Of a DNA stretch of 32,675 nt, positions 24,501-32,580 are shown one piece after another (position 1 is the first letter of the stretch; each line of letters begins with the position of its first letter). Made by a program: the position numbers and the translations under genes. The notes under the pieces are model-generated. The model did no database searches. It worked only from the letters and a program-made list of their open reading frames with translations, and was not told where the DNA came from. Source of the stretch: Eubacteriales bacterium (GTDB lineage: Bacteria; Bacillota; Clostridia; Lachnospirales; Lachnospiraceae); assembly GCA_030533235.1 (NCBI GenBank), contig JAUNJN010000007.1, forward strand, positions 40,138 to 72,812, written 5' to 3'.

Positions 24501-24529
24501 TTGACAACCGCATTCATCCATTATATATT
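24501..24529 (+). promoter_or_regulatory. recA promoter
   Basis: A perfect -35, TTGACA (24501-24506), and TATATT (24524-24529) with exactly 17 bases between, 38 bases before the recA ATG. LexA-like palindromes flank it on both sides, suggesting a strong promoter held down by a repressor. Confidence 0.85.
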
Positions 24530-24537
24530 ATAAAAAA

Positions 24538-24551
24538 CAAACATATGTTTT
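24538..24551. promoter_or_regulatory. LexA (SOS) box-like site at the recA transcription start
   Basis: CAAACATATGTTTT contains the perfect palindrome AAACATATGTTT and matches 11 of 14 positions of CGAACATATGTTCG, with the core AACATATGTT unchanged. It begins 8 bases after the -10, so bound LexA would cover the start site. Confidence 0.65.
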
Positions 24552-24566
24552 ATTCAGGAGGTACGT

Positions 24567-25592
24567 ATGGGAAACGAGGATAAATTAAAAGCATTGGATG
24601 CAGCATTGGCACAAATTGAAAAACAATACGGAAAAGGTTCCGTGATGAAGTTAGGTGACCAATCTGCCAATATGAATATTGAAGTAGTTCCGACAGGTTC
24701 AATAAGCTTAGATTTAGCGCTTGGACTTGGCGGTATGCCAAGAGGGCGTGTGATTGAAATATATGGTCCGGAGTCAAGCGGTAAGACAACCGTTGCATTG
24801 CATGTGGTGGCAGAAGTTCAAAAACAAGGTGGTATTGCAGGATTTATCGACGCAGAGCATGCGTTGGATCCAAATTACGCAGCAAATATTGGTGTTGATA
24901 TCGATAATCTTTATATTTCTCAGCCGGATAATGGGGAGCAGGCACTTGAAATCACAGAGACGATGGTACGTTCCGGTGCTATGGATGTCATAATTGTTGA
25001 TTCGGTCGCAGCTTTAGTCCCAAAGGCTGAAATTGACGGCGAGATGGGAGATTCCCATGTAGGATTACATGCCAGACTTATGTCTCAGGCACTTCGTAAA
25101 TTGACAGGTATTATTAGTAAATCCAATTGTGTTGTTATTTTTATCAATCAGCTACGTGAAAAGGTTGGTGTTATGTTTGGTAATCCGGAGACAACAACCG
25201 GTGGGCGTGCGTTAAAGTTTTATGCATCTGTCAGATTGGATGTACGTCGAATTGAAACTTTAAAGGTTGGCGGAGAAGTAGTAGGTAACCGTACAAGGGT
25301 CAAAGTTGTTAAAAATAAGGTATCTCCTCCTTTCAAGGAAGCTGAGTTTGATATTATGTTTGGTAAAGGTATCTCGAAAGAAGGCGATATTCTTGATTTG
25401 GCAGTTGCTAACGAGATTATTCAAAAGTCCGGGGCTTGGTTTTCGTATGAGGGAAATAAAATCGGTCAAGGTAGAGAAAATACGAAGTTGTATATGATTC
25501 AAAATCCGGAGTTTACACAGATGATTGAGCAGAGGGTGCGCGAAAAATGTGGAGTGGTTGCTTCTACAACTGTAAATTCTGCAGGAGAATAA
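24567..25592 (+). CDS. recA: Recombinase RecA
   Basis: Forms filaments on single-stranded DNA, catalyses strand exchange and triggers LexA self-cleavage. Walker A is GPESSGKT at 67-74; [13 protein letters not shown] (Walker B) and [21 protein letters not shown] (loop L2 region) follow. ALRKLTG and [11 protein letters not shown] are also family-typical. At 341 residues it is slightly short. The C-terminus ends in a neutral Ser/Thr/Val stretch and lacks the strongly acidic tail of E. coli RecA, a tail that normally dampens DNA binding. CAGGAGG precedes the ATG. recX follows after 1 base. Confidence 0.98.
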   Translation: MGNEDKLKALDAALAQIEKQYGKGSVMKLGDQSANMNIEVVPTGSISLDLALGLGGMPRGRVIEIYGPESSGKTTVALHVVAEVQKQGGIAGFIDAEHALDPNYAANIGVDIDNLYISQPDNGEQALEITETMVRSGAMDVIIVDSVAALVPKAEIDGEMGDSHVGLHARLMSQALRKLTGIISKSNCVVIFINQLREKVGVMFGNPETTTGGRALKFYASVRLDVRRIETLKVGGEVVGNRTRVKVVKNKVSPPFKEAEFDIMFGKGISKEGDILDLAVANEIIQKSGAWFSYEGNKIGQGRENTKLYMIQNPEFTQMIEQRVREKCGVVASTTVNSAGE

Positions 25593-25593
25593 C

Positions 25594-26064
25594 ATGAATC
25601 ATAAGGAAAACAAACAGAATGCATTTGATAAGGCCACTGATTATTTATCGTATTGTGACCGGACAGAAAAAGAAGTGCGTGCCAAGTTAATACAAAATGA
25701 TTATTCTGAGGCGGAAATTCTTTCCGCCTTAAATAAACTTAAGGAATATGGTTATGTTGATGATGCACGTTATGCCAAACATTATCAAAGTCTCAAGATG
25801 AATAAGTTAGGTGTAAAACGTATCAAAATGGAATTGATTCAAAAGGGAGTAGACAACACTGTTATTGAACAGGTAATTAATTCAAATCCCATCGATGAAG
25901 TAACTACGATTATTCACATTTTAGAACGTCGTTTTTCTAATGCCTGTTTTGAAGATGAAAAAGAGCAACGACGAATTTATGCCTATTTTGTCAGACGTGG
26001 TTTTCAATTTGAGACAATTAAACATGCTGTTCATATTTTTGTCAAAAATAATAGCTTTCAATAA
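25594..26064 (+). CDS. recX: RecA regulator RecX
   Basis: Small helical protein of the RecX family, which binds RecA filaments and modulates their extension and activity. The 156-residue product has the tandem three-helix repeats, seen in ATDYLSYCDRTEKEVRAKLI, LNKLKEYGYVDDARYAKHYQ (conserved YVDDxRYA) and LGVKRIKMELIQKGV (conserved G-x-x-R-I-x-x-E-L). The ATG at 25594 lies 1 base after the recA stop, with GGAG inside the recA end, so expression is coupled to recA and likely rises in the SOS response. The recA-recX-rny order is common in Clostridia. Confidence 0.93.
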   Translation: MNHKENKQNAFDKATDYLSYCDRTEKEVRAKLIQNDYSEAEILSALNKLKEYGYVDDARYAKHYQSLKMNKLGVKRIKMELIQKGVDNTVIEQVINSNPIDEVTTIIHILERRFSNACFEDEKEQRRIYAYFVRRGFQFETIKHAVHIFVKNNSFQ

Positions 26065-26103
26065 TTTTTTTTTACATATTGCATAATTAAAATAATTATG
26101 AAC

Positions 26104-26132
26104 TTGACACCTCTATAAAAAAAGTATAAAAT
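26104..26132 (+). promoter_or_regulatory. rny promoter
   Basis: Perfect TTGACA (26104-26109), 17-base spacer, TAAAAT (26127-26132). It lies about 50 bases before the GTG start of rny and separates RNase Y expression from the recA-recX unit. A T run at 26066-26074 follows recX but has no clear hairpin. Confidence 0.8.
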
Positions 26133-26164
26133 TTATTTGTTGTATTTTTTTACAAAAACTAAAT

Positions 26165-26178
26165 AAGGAGGTGCTCCT
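26165..26178 (+). promoter_or_regulatory. rny ribosome-binding site inside a small palindrome
   Basis: AAGGAGGTG (26165-26173) is a near-perfect Shine-Dalgarno, 9 bases before the GTG start. AGGAG (26166-26170) can pair with CTCCT (26174-26178) across a 3-base loop, hiding the site. It decides the GTG start at 26181. Confidence 0.7.
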
Positions 26179-26180
26179 GA

Positions 26181-27731
26181 GTGGAAGGTTACGTTATTGC
26201 AATCTTTGCCGTAGCGCTTGTTGTTGCCATCGTAATCACTTGGTTTGCAGCGATTTCTTATCGTAAGAATATTGCTGAGGCAAAAGTGGGAAAAGCAGAA
26301 GACAAGGCTAGGGAGATCATAGATGAAGCATTAAAAAGTGCGGAAGCTAAGAAACGTGAGATACTTCTCGAGGCTAAGGAGGAAGCTCTGAAGACGAAAA
26401 ATGACATGGAAAAAGAAGTCAAAGATCGTCGGAATGAGGTTCAGCGTTTGGAGAAAAGGGTTCTTTCCAGAGAAGAGAATCTTGATCGTAAGAACGAGGC
26501 AGTTGAGAAGAAAGAAGCCTCTCTTGCAAAGCGGGAAGCGGAGCTCGAGGCTCTTAAGATTGAAGTATCGAATCTAGAAAAAGAGAGAACTCAGGAACTT
26601 GAAAGAATTTCAGGATTAACCTCTGAACAAGCAAAGGAATACTTATTAAAGACTGTTGAAGACGAAGTTAAACACGAAACTGCAGTCATGATCAAAGAAT
26701 TAGAAACACGAGCAAAAGAAGAAGCAGACAAAAAAGCAAAGGATTATGTTGTAACTGCCATTCAAAAATGTGCAGCAGATCATGTATCCGAAACTACAAT
26801 CTCACTCGTTCAGTTACCTAACGATGAGATGAAGGGTAGAATCATTGGTAGAGAGGGTCGTAATATTCGTACTCTTGAAACCATGACAGGTGTTGATTTA
26901 ATTATTGATGATACACCGGAGGCTGTTATATTATCAAGCTTTGATCCTATTCGTAGAGAGGTTGCAAGAATTGCCCTTGAAAAGTTGATTGTGGACGGAC
27001 GTATTCATCCGGCCAGAATCGAGGAAATGGTAGAAAAGGCACAAAAAGAAGTTGAGACCATGATACGCGAGGAAGGTGAAGCAGCAACTCTCGAGGTTGG
27101 TGTTCACGGAATTCATCCGGAATTAGTTCGTTTACTTGGTAGAATGAAGTTCCGTACAAGTTATGGTCAGAATGCATTGAAGCATTCGATTGAAGTAGCA
27201 CTTTTGTCCGGTTTGCTTGCCGGGGAAATCGGTGTAGATGTTCGTTTGGCCAAACGTGCCGGTTTATTGCACGATATTGGTAAATCTATTGATCATGAGA
27301 TGGAGGGTTCACATATATCAATTGGTGTTGATTTATGTAGAAAGTACAAAGAATCAGCTATTGTTATTAATGCGGTTGAGTCACACCATGGCGATGTAGA
27401 GCCACAAAGTTTAATTGCATGTATTGTTCAGGCTGCAGATACAATTTCTGCTGCCAGACCAGGCGCAAGAAGAGAAACGTTGGAAACATATACAACTCGT
27501 TTGAAAGCATTGGAAGATATTGCGAATGGTTTCAAGGGCGTTGAGAAGACTTTTGCTATTCAGGCAGGTAGAGAAATTCGAGTAATGGTAGTTCCAGAGC
27601 AGGTAAGTGATGCAAATATGGTATTACTTGCCAGAGATATCTCGAAGCAGATTGAAGCCGAACTTGAGTATCCGGGACAGATTAAAGTAAATCTGATACG
27701 TGAATCAAGAGTTACGGATTTCGCAAAGTAA
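26181..27731 (+). CDS. rny: Ribonuclease Y
   Basis: Membrane-bound endoribonuclease that initiates mRNA decay in many Firmicutes. The N-terminal membrane helix (about 3-24) is followed by a long charged coiled coil (about 30-190) for oligomerisation, a KH RNA-binding domain containing [12 protein letters not shown] (219-230), and the HD catalytic domain with [19 protein letters not shown], the metal-binding pair being H364 and D365. Length (516) is normal. Start codon is GTG, set by the strong AGGAGG at 26166-26171. It is transcribed from its own promoter at 26104-26132 and ended by the hairpin at 27741-27770. Confidence 0.97.
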   Translation: MEGYVIAIFAVALVVAIVITWFAAISYRKNIAEAKVGKAEDKAREIIDEALKSAEAKKREILLEAKEEALKTKNDMEKEVKDRRNEVQRLEKRVLSREENLDRKNEAVEKKEASLAKREAELEALKIEVSNLEKERTQELERISGLTSEQAKEYLLKTVEDEVKHETAVMIKELETRAKEEADKKAKDYVVTAIQKCAADHVSETTISLVQLPNDEMKGRIIGREGRNIRTLETMTGVDLIIDDTPEAVILSSFDPIRREVARIALEKLIVDGRIHPARIEEMVEKAQKEVETMIREEGEAATLEVGVHGIHPELVRLLGRMKFRTSYGQNALKHSIEVALLSGLLAGEIGVDVRLAKRAGLLHDIGKSIDHEMEGSHISIGVDLCRKYKESAIVINAVESHHGDVEPQSLIACIVQAADTISAARPGARRETLETYTTRLKALEDIANGFKGVEKTFAIQAGREIRVMVVPEQVSDANMVLLARDISKQIEAELEYPGQIKVNLIRESRVTDFAK

Positions 27732-27740
27732 TAAAATGAG

Positions 27741-27770
27741 GGAATGTGAAGCAATTCACATTCCTTTTTT
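27741..27770 (+). terminator. Strong intrinsic terminator after rny
   Basis: GGAATGTGAA (27741-27750) pairs perfectly over 10 bp with TTCACATTCC (27755-27764), closed by a GCAA loop of the stable GNRA class, then six T (27765-27770). A second small hairpin (AAGTG-CTT-CACTT, 27782-27794) followed by T lies just downstream. Confidence 0.93.
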
Positions 27771-27863
27771 GTTGCGTAGGAAAGTGCTTCACTTCGTTTT
27801 TGATGTTTGATTTGGGAAAATAAACAAAAAACGGCATTTTACATTTTTTTTCTTGTTTTTTTC

Positions 27864-27892
27864 TTGAAATCATAGCGTTAATATTATATAGT
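27864..27892 (+). promoter_or_regulatory. Promoter of the aminotransferase gene
   Basis: TTGAAA (27864-27869) and TATAGT (27887-27892) with 17 bases between, each one base from consensus. It lies 43 bases before the ATG at 27935 and downstream of the rny terminator, so it starts a new unit. Confidence 0.8.
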
Positions 27893-27934
27893 AGTAACAA
27901 TTGATTATTAAATAGTATTCATAAGGAGATTATT

Positions 27935-29134
27935 ATGTCATTAGCATTATCGGAGAAAGCACAAGGTGTTAAGCCATCATCTACACTTGCAATTACTGCA
28001 AAAGCAAAAGATTTAAGAGCACAAGGTATCGATGTTGTTGCGTTTGTTGCCGGTGAACCTGATTTTAATACACCGGAAAATATAAGCATGGCAGCGATTG
28101 CGGCAATTCGTGATGGATTTACAAAATATACTCCTGCAGCAGGAACTTTAGAACTGAAAAGGGCTGTATCTGAAAAACTTGCAAAGTTTAATCATTTGGA
28201 TTATTCACCTGAACAGATTGTAATCAGCAATGGTGGAAAACATTCATTAACAAATGCAATTACTGTAATAACTAATCCGGGAGATGAATTTTTGATTCCC
28301 GCACCTTATTGGTTGAGCTATCCGGAGATGGTTAAGCTATCCGGTGGAGTTCCGGTTTCGGTAAAAACAAAAAAGGAAAACGGATATAAGGTTACTGTGG
28401 ATGAGTTGGAAGCAGCATGTACCGAGCGTACAAAGGCACTTATTTTGAATACTCCATGTAATCCGACAGGAAGTATTTATTCCGAAGATGAGTTACGTGC
28501 GATTGCTGATTTTATTGTACGTAAGGATATATATGTAATTGCAGATGAGATGTATGAGTATCTTGTATACGGTGGAAATAAACACGTAAGTATAGCAAGC
28601 TTTGGTGAGGAGATATATAAGCGTACAATTACATGTAGCGGACTTTCTAAGAGCTATGCTATGACAGGCTGGCGAATTGGCTATGCAGCCTCACCGCTTG
28701 TTATTGCTAAACTTATGGGAAGTGTGCAGAGTCATCAGGCATCTAATCCAAATTCGATTGCTCAAAAGGCAGCATATGAAGCATTGACAGGCAATCAGGA
28801 TACAATTATGACAATGGTTCGCGAATTTGAAAAGAGAAGCGTATTTTTATACAACGAAATATGTAAGCTTCCTTTTGTTGACTGCATCAAGCCGGAAGGT
28901 GCTTTTTATGCTTTTGTTGATTGTTCAGCATTAATTGGAAAGAAATATCGTGGAGAAGAAATTACCGGTGCCGGTGATATTGGACGTATTTTGATTGAAG
29001 ATTATAATGTTGCAGTCATTCCTTGCGATGATTTTGGTATTCAAAATCATATCCGTTTATCCTATGCGATATCCATGGAACAGATTGAAAAGGGTGTTTC
29101 GCGTATTGCAGAATTTTTAAATGCATTATCATAG
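27935..29134 (+). CDS. Class I PLP aminotransferase, aspartate aminotransferase-like
   Basis: Transfers an amino group between an amino acid and a 2-oxo acid; the aspartate type of subgroup I-gamma is the likeliest. Visible are FVAGEPDFNTP (37-47), NTPCNPTGS (172-180), ADEMYE (203-208, aspartate to the PLP ring nitrogen) and CSGLSKSYAMTGWRIGY (234-250) with Lys239 as the PLP lysine. Length (399) is normal. AAGGAG precedes the ATG. The Nudix gene follows after 14 bases. It could also accept aromatic amino acids, which would connect it with IorAB elsewhere in the window, but sequence inspection cannot separate these specificities. Confidence 0.92.
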   Translation: MSLALSEKAQGVKPSSTLAITAKAKDLRAQGIDVVAFVAGEPDFNTPENISMAAIAAIRDGFTKYTPAAGTLELKRAVSEKLAKFNHLDYSPEQIVISNGGKHSLTNAITVITNPGDEFLIPAPYWLSYPEMVKLSGGVPVSVKTKKENGYKVTVDELEAACTERTKALILNTPCNPTGSIYSEDELRAIADFIVRKDIYVIADEMYEYLVYGGNKHVSIASFGEEIYKRTITCSGLSKSYAMTGWRIGYAASPLVIAKLMGSVQSHQASNPNSIAQKAAYEALTGNQDTIMTMVREFEKRSVFLYNEICKLPFVDCIKPEGAFYAFVDCSALIGKKYRGEEITGAGDIGRILIEDYNVAVIPCDDFGIQNHIRLSYAISMEQIEKGVSRIAEFLNALS

Positions 29135-29148
29135 GTGGGTGTGCTATT

Positions 29149-29706
29149 ATGATAGAATTTACCCGTAAAGCATTGGAAGTTGCATATGACGGAAAAATAA
29201 TTTCGTGTTATAAGGATTATCTTGAAACCCCGGATGGTACGTCGGTTGTTTATGATTTGATTCGGCACAAAAGTGGCGGAGGAGCAGGAATTCTACTCGT
29301 TGATGATAGAGAATTTACGTACCTGGTTCGGCTGTATCGTAATTCGATTGATGCGGTATCTATTGAAATTCCGGCAGGCGGTTATTCTGCGAAGGATGAG
29401 ACCGGTGAAGTTTGTGCCGTTCGTGAGGCAGAAGAGGAAACAGGTTATGTTCCGGAAAAAATCTATCATGTGGCGAATGTTGTTTCGTCTATCGGTACAT
29501 TTGATGAAAGGACAGATGTGTTCATCGGAACAAATTTGGTTTCCGGAACATGTAATCGGGATCCGGAGGAATATATTGAGCTTATGCATGTGTCAATCGA
29601 GGATGCAATGAAAATGGTTTATGATGGCACTATTGTAGACAGCAAGACGGTATTAGCGCTTTTTGCATACCGGGAGTATAAGCGAAATGGAATAATAAAT
29701 TCATAG
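29149..29706 (+). CDS. Nudix hydrolase, ADP-ribose pyrophosphatase-like
   Basis: Expected to hydrolyse a nucleoside diphosphate linked to another group, most likely ADP-ribose to AMP and ribose 5-phosphate. The Nudix box is complete at residues 78-100: G78, E84, R92, E93, E96, E97 and G99 fit Gx5Ex7REUxEExGU. The upstream IEIPAGG and an N-terminal beta-sheet domain (TPDGTSVVYDLIRH) match the NudF/ADP-ribose group. Length 185 is typical. It is followed by a hairpin terminator at 29720-29748 and then the SpoIIM-like gene. A Nudix gene near spoIIM and xerD is a recurring clostridial neighbourhood. Confidence 0.92.
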   Translation: MIEFTRKALEVAYDGKIISCYKDYLETPDGTSVVYDLIRHKSGGGAGILLVDDREFTYLVRLYRNSIDAVSIEIPAGGYSAKDETGEVCAVREAEEETGYVPEKIYHVANVVSSIGTFDERTDVFIGTNLVSGTCNRDPEEYIELMHVSIEDAMKMVYDGTIVDSKTVLALFAYREYKRNGIINS

Positions 29707-29719
29707 TGTTCATACAATG

Positions 29720-29748
29720 ATAGAGAGTTGGTTTGACTCTCTATTTTT
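29720..29748 (+). terminator. Intrinsic terminator after the Nudix gene
   Basis: ATAGAGAGT (29720-29728) pairs perfectly with ACTCTCTAT (29736-29744), loop of 7, then five T (29744-29748). The next start codon (29767) comes only 18 bases after it, leaving no room for a separate promoter. Confidence 0.85.
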
Positions 29749-29766
29749 ATGTATGGCGAGGTATTT

Positions 29767-30312
29767 ATGGAAAAGGCAGGACAATCAAAATACGGACAAC
29801 TGTTTGTGTTTCTTGTTGCATCGATAGTGGGTTGTGTTATAGCCAACATAATGATAAAAAAAGAATTTGATTTGTCAGGATTGGACTTATCAATTCAGAC
29901 AATTGATGCTACGACAAAGAAGATACATAGTAGGCATTTTAGTGTTTTGGCATTTGCTCGATGTAAGCAAATGGTAATTCTTGCATTACTAATCAAGGTT
30001 TTTCGAATTGAGAAGGTCATTTTTTCCATCTTATGTTTGTTTGGTTTTGTTATGGGGATTCTTTTGTCTGCACAATGTTATTACATGGGGTTATATGGAA
30101 TACTATTAATATTTATTGCTGTCTTTCCGCAATTTATATTATATTATCTATCTATAAACATGGTAAAAAGATACATTCATGCGGGAGGAAATCGAGAGTT
30201 AAGATTAAAATGTGTTGCTTGTTTTTTTGTCTTTTTTGTTGCCGGACTTATTTGTGAAATGTATTTTTCGGGAAAAATTTTTACATATTTTTCTCAATAT
30301 ATGGTGAGTTAA
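29767..30312 (+). CDS. SpoIIM-like sporulation membrane protein
   Basis: Probable homologue of stage II sporulation protein M, which with SpoIID and SpoIIP drives membrane migration during engulfment in spore formers. The 181-residue product is very hydrophobic, with about four to five membrane helices (near 10-29, 66-80, 81-105, 107-128 and 150-168), short charged loops and no enzymatic motif. The assignment rests on size, topology and its place between the Nudix gene and xerD rather than on a sharp motif. The frame also opens at ATG 29749, which lies at the terminator T run; ATG 29767 has GAGG 5 bases upstream and is preferred. Confidence 0.7.
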   Translation: MEKAGQSKYGQLFVFLVASIVGCVIANIMIKKEFDLSGLDLSIQTIDATTKKIHSRHFSVLAFARCKQMVILALLIKVFRIEKVIFSILCLFGFVMGILLSAQCYYMGLYGILLIFIAVFPQFILYYLSINMVKRYIHAGGNRELRLKCVACFFVFFVAGLICEMYFSGKIFTYFSQYMVS

Positions 30313-30387
30313 TGATATGTGTTTCCGCTATATCGTACTTTGTTACAGAAATGTGTCGAATCTTAAGAAAATGTGAAAAAAATATGT

Positions 30388-30416
30388 TTGATTTTATGTA
30401 AATTAGTCATTATAAT
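30388..30416 (+). promoter_or_regulatory. xerD promoter
   Basis: TTGATT (30388-30393), 17-base spacer, perfect TATAAT (30411-30416), about 55 bases before the xerD ATG in the 158-base gap after the SpoIIM-like gene. Confidence 0.78.
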
Positions 30417-30470
30417 AGTTGTTGTAGCTTGATTTTTTGAGCGATGAAACGTTTTTTAGAGGATTAACGC

Positions 30471-31367
30471 ATGACAACTTACGTTGAAAATTACATCTCA
30501 TATTTAAATAACGTAAAACAGGCGAGCGCAAATACAGTTGCTTCTTATCGACGAGATTTGATGAAGCTTTGCAGATATTTTGGTGGATTGGATATTGAGA
30601 ATTTCTCGGATGTGAATACAACAGATTTGGATACTTATGTGTTGTTTATGAAGGAAAATGGAATGTCAACGGCGACTGTATCCAGAAGTATAGCAAGCAT
30701 CAAGTCCTTTTTTATGTATTTGTATAAAAACGGGACTGTAGAAAGTGATCCGGCTGAACAACTTAAACCACCAAAGATTGAGAAAAAGGTTCCTGAAATA
30801 CTTACCGTAGAAGAGATAAATCGACTGTTAGAACAGCCTTCGAAAAACAATCCGAAGGAGGTTCGCGATAAGGCAATGCTTGAATTGTTGTATGCTACAG
30901 GTATGCGTGTATCAGAGCTTGTTTCGTTACAACTTAGTGATGTAAATCTTACGATGAATTATATTATGTGTCGCGACGCGAGTAAAGAACGTGTGATTCC
31001 GATTGAAAATGCAGCGAAATCAGCATTGGAACGTTATATTTCAGATGCGAGACCGATTATGTGTGCGGATAGTACATGTTTGTTTACAAATTTAAAAGGA
31101 CAGGCTATGACGCGGCAGGGTTTTTGGAAGCTGATAAAGACGTATGCAAAGCGGGCTGGAATTGATAAGGATATTACACCTCATATGATTCGGCATTCTT
31201 TTGCTTCGCATTTGGTAAGCAACGGAGCGGATTTAAAGGCTGTACAGGAGATGCTTGGACATTCTGATATATCAACCACGCAGATATATTTAAAGAGTCG
31301 ACAGAGTCGTATTAAAGAGGAATATGATCGAGCACATCCGCGTGCACATATGCAACATGTAAAATAA
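30471..31367 (+). CDS. xerD: Site-specific tyrosine recombinase XerD
   Basis: Resolves chromosome dimers at dif together with XerC, or a single-enzyme equivalent. The N-terminal SAM-like core-binding domain (about 1-90) includes SYLNNVKQASANTVASYRRDL. The catalytic domain has the full set: R146 (ATGMRVSEL), K172 (ASKERVIPI), H238 and R241 (HMIRHSFASHL), H264 (LGHSDIS) and nucleophile Y273 (QIYL). Spacing and length (298) match XerD closely rather than phage integrases, and no att sites or phage genes are nearby, so this is the housekeeping enzyme. XerC versus XerD naming is by similarity and the Nudix-spoIIM context. Confidence 0.93.
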   Translation: MTTYVENYISYLNNVKQASANTVASYRRDLMKLCRYFGGLDIENFSDVNTTDLDTYVLFMKENGMSTATVSRSIASIKSFFMYLYKNGTVESDPAEQLKPPKIEKKVPEILTVEEINRLLEQPSKNNPKEVRDKAMLELLYATGMRVSELVSLQLSDVNLTMNYIMCRDASKERVIPIENAAKSALERYISDARPIMCADSTCLFTNLKGQAMTRQGFWKLIKTYAKRAGIDKDITPHMIRHSFASHLVSNGADLKAVQEMLGHSDISTTQIYLKSRQSRIKEEYDRAHPRAHMQHVK

Positions 31368-31371
31368 TTGT

Positions 31372-31424
31372 AGTAAATCAAACAAAACCACAGCATAGTT
31401 TGCTGTGGTTTTGTTTGATTTACT
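31372..31424. terminator. Bidirectional terminator with a perfect 24-bp stem between xerD and aroC
   Basis: Left arm 31372-31395 and right arm 31401-31424 are exact reverse complements over 24 bases, loop TAGTT. The inner part is CCACAGCA/TGCTGTGG and the outer part is A-rich on one side and T-rich on the other. It serves two convergent genes. The outer 5 bases include the aroC stop codon. Confidence 0.9.
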
Positions 31425-32517
31425 GATATATTTTTAATAAGTTATCAATTTTGGATGTTGCATTTTGCATAAGTAAATCGAGGATTGTTATTGCACACAT
31501 ACTTTCTACAACAACAACGGCACGAGGTCCGATAATCGGATCGTGTCGGCCCTTTATTTCAATGTCGATTTCCTCGTGGGCATTGTTTATGGTGTTTTGC
31601 TTTTTAAAAATAGATGGGGTTGGTTTGAAGGATGCACGAACCAGTATTTCTGAACCATCGCTCATGCCGCCTAAAATCCCTCCGGAATGATTGGTCTGTT
31701 TGCATACATTGCCATCCATTATGCAGAAGGCGTCATTGTTCTCAGAGCCAAGCAAACCGGTAACAGCAGTACCGTCGCCGATTTCTACGGCTTTTACAGC
31801 TCCGATGGATACAATTGCATGTGCAAGCATTGCGTCTAATTTATCAAAAACAGGTTCGCCGATACCTGTCGGCATCCCATTGATACGACATTCGACGGAA
31901 GAACCTATGGAATCTTTATTTGCCATAATTGATTTTAGATATTCGGAAGCATCGGCTGCACATGCGGCATCCGGCATATAGAGAGGATTATTCATGATTT
32001 CCGTGCTGTCGAAACGACTGTAATCAATGGAATACTTACCGATTGATTTTGTATAGGTTGTAAACGTAATACCAAGAGTTTCAAGAACTTTGACAGCTAT
32101 TGCACCGGCAGCAACACGACCGATTGTTTCACGTCCGGATGAACGTCCTCCACCCCGATAATCTCGAAAACCATATTTTTCGTCAAAGCAGAAGTCGGCG
32201 TGACCGGGACGATAACAAGTCGCGATATTGCTATAATCTTTTGATTTTTGATCTTCGTTATATACGACGAGTGCTATTGGAGTTCCGGTTGTGAAACCTT
32301 CAAAAACACCGGATAGTATTGAGACGGAATCGGATTCGTTTCTCTTGGTAGAAAAAGAACTTTGACCCGGTTTCCTGCGGTCTAGAAATTTTTGAATATC
32401 ATTTTCACATAGCGGGATACCGGACGGACATCCGTCAACAATGACGCCGAGTGCCGTACCGTGGGATTCACCGAATGTGCTTGTGGTAAATAATTTTCCG
32501 AATGTTGAACCTGCCAT
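31420..32517 (-). CDS. aroC: Chorismate synthase
   Basis: Last enzyme of the shikimate pathway, converting 5-enolpyruvylshikimate 3-phosphate to chorismate using reduced FMN. The N-terminal signature TFGKLFTTSTFGESHG, the arginine pair in FLDRRKPGQS, RPGHADFCFDEKYGFRDYRGGGRSSGRET and the late GRHDPIIGPRAVVVVE are all typical. Length (365) is normal and no flavin reductase domain is fused. Minus-strand AGAGG lies just before the ATG at 32517. It appears to be a single gene at the right edge, not in an aro cluster within this window. Confidence 0.97.
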   Translation of the reverse strand: MAGSTFGKLFTTSTFGESHGTALGVIVDGCPSGIPLCENDIQKFLDRRKPGQSSFSTKRNESDSVSILSGVFEGFTTGTPIALVVYNEDQKSKDYSNIATCYRPGHADFCFDEKYGFRDYRGGGRSSGRETIGRVAAGAIAVKVLETLGITFTTYTKSIGKYSIDYSRFDSTEIMNNPLYMPDAACAADASEYLKSIMANKDSIGSSVECRINGMPTGIGEPVFDKLDAMLAHAIVSIGAVKAVEIGDGTAVTGLLGSENNDAFCIMDGNVCKQTNHSGGILGGMSDGSEILVRASFKPTPSIFKKQNTINNAHEEIDIEIKGRHDPIIGPRAVVVVESMCAITILDLLMQNATSKIDNLLKIYQ

Positions 32518-32551
32518 AATTGGGACCTCTTTCCTGTAATTTGCTTGTTAT

Positions 32552-32580
32552 ATTATACATATTTTTTTTATAGATGAAAA
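32552..32580 (-). promoter_or_regulatory. aroC promoter candidate
   Basis: On the minus strand, TTTTCA (32580-32575), 17-base spacer and a perfect TATAAT (32557-32552), about 35 bases before the aroC ATG. The -35 is weak (4 of 6). Beyond it, to the window end at 32675, no further gene is visible. Confidence 0.6.

Noticed and set aside
24232-24513. Minus-strand open frame of 93 codons between tmcAL and recA
   Set aside because: No ribosome-binding site, no recognisable domain, composition of AT-rich spacer, and its start lies inside the recA promoter.
30471-31367. Tyrosine recombinase as the integrase of a mobile element
   Set aside because: Sequence, length and residue spacing fit XerD; neighbours are Nudix, SpoIIM-like and aroC, with no att repeats, phage or conjugation genes.
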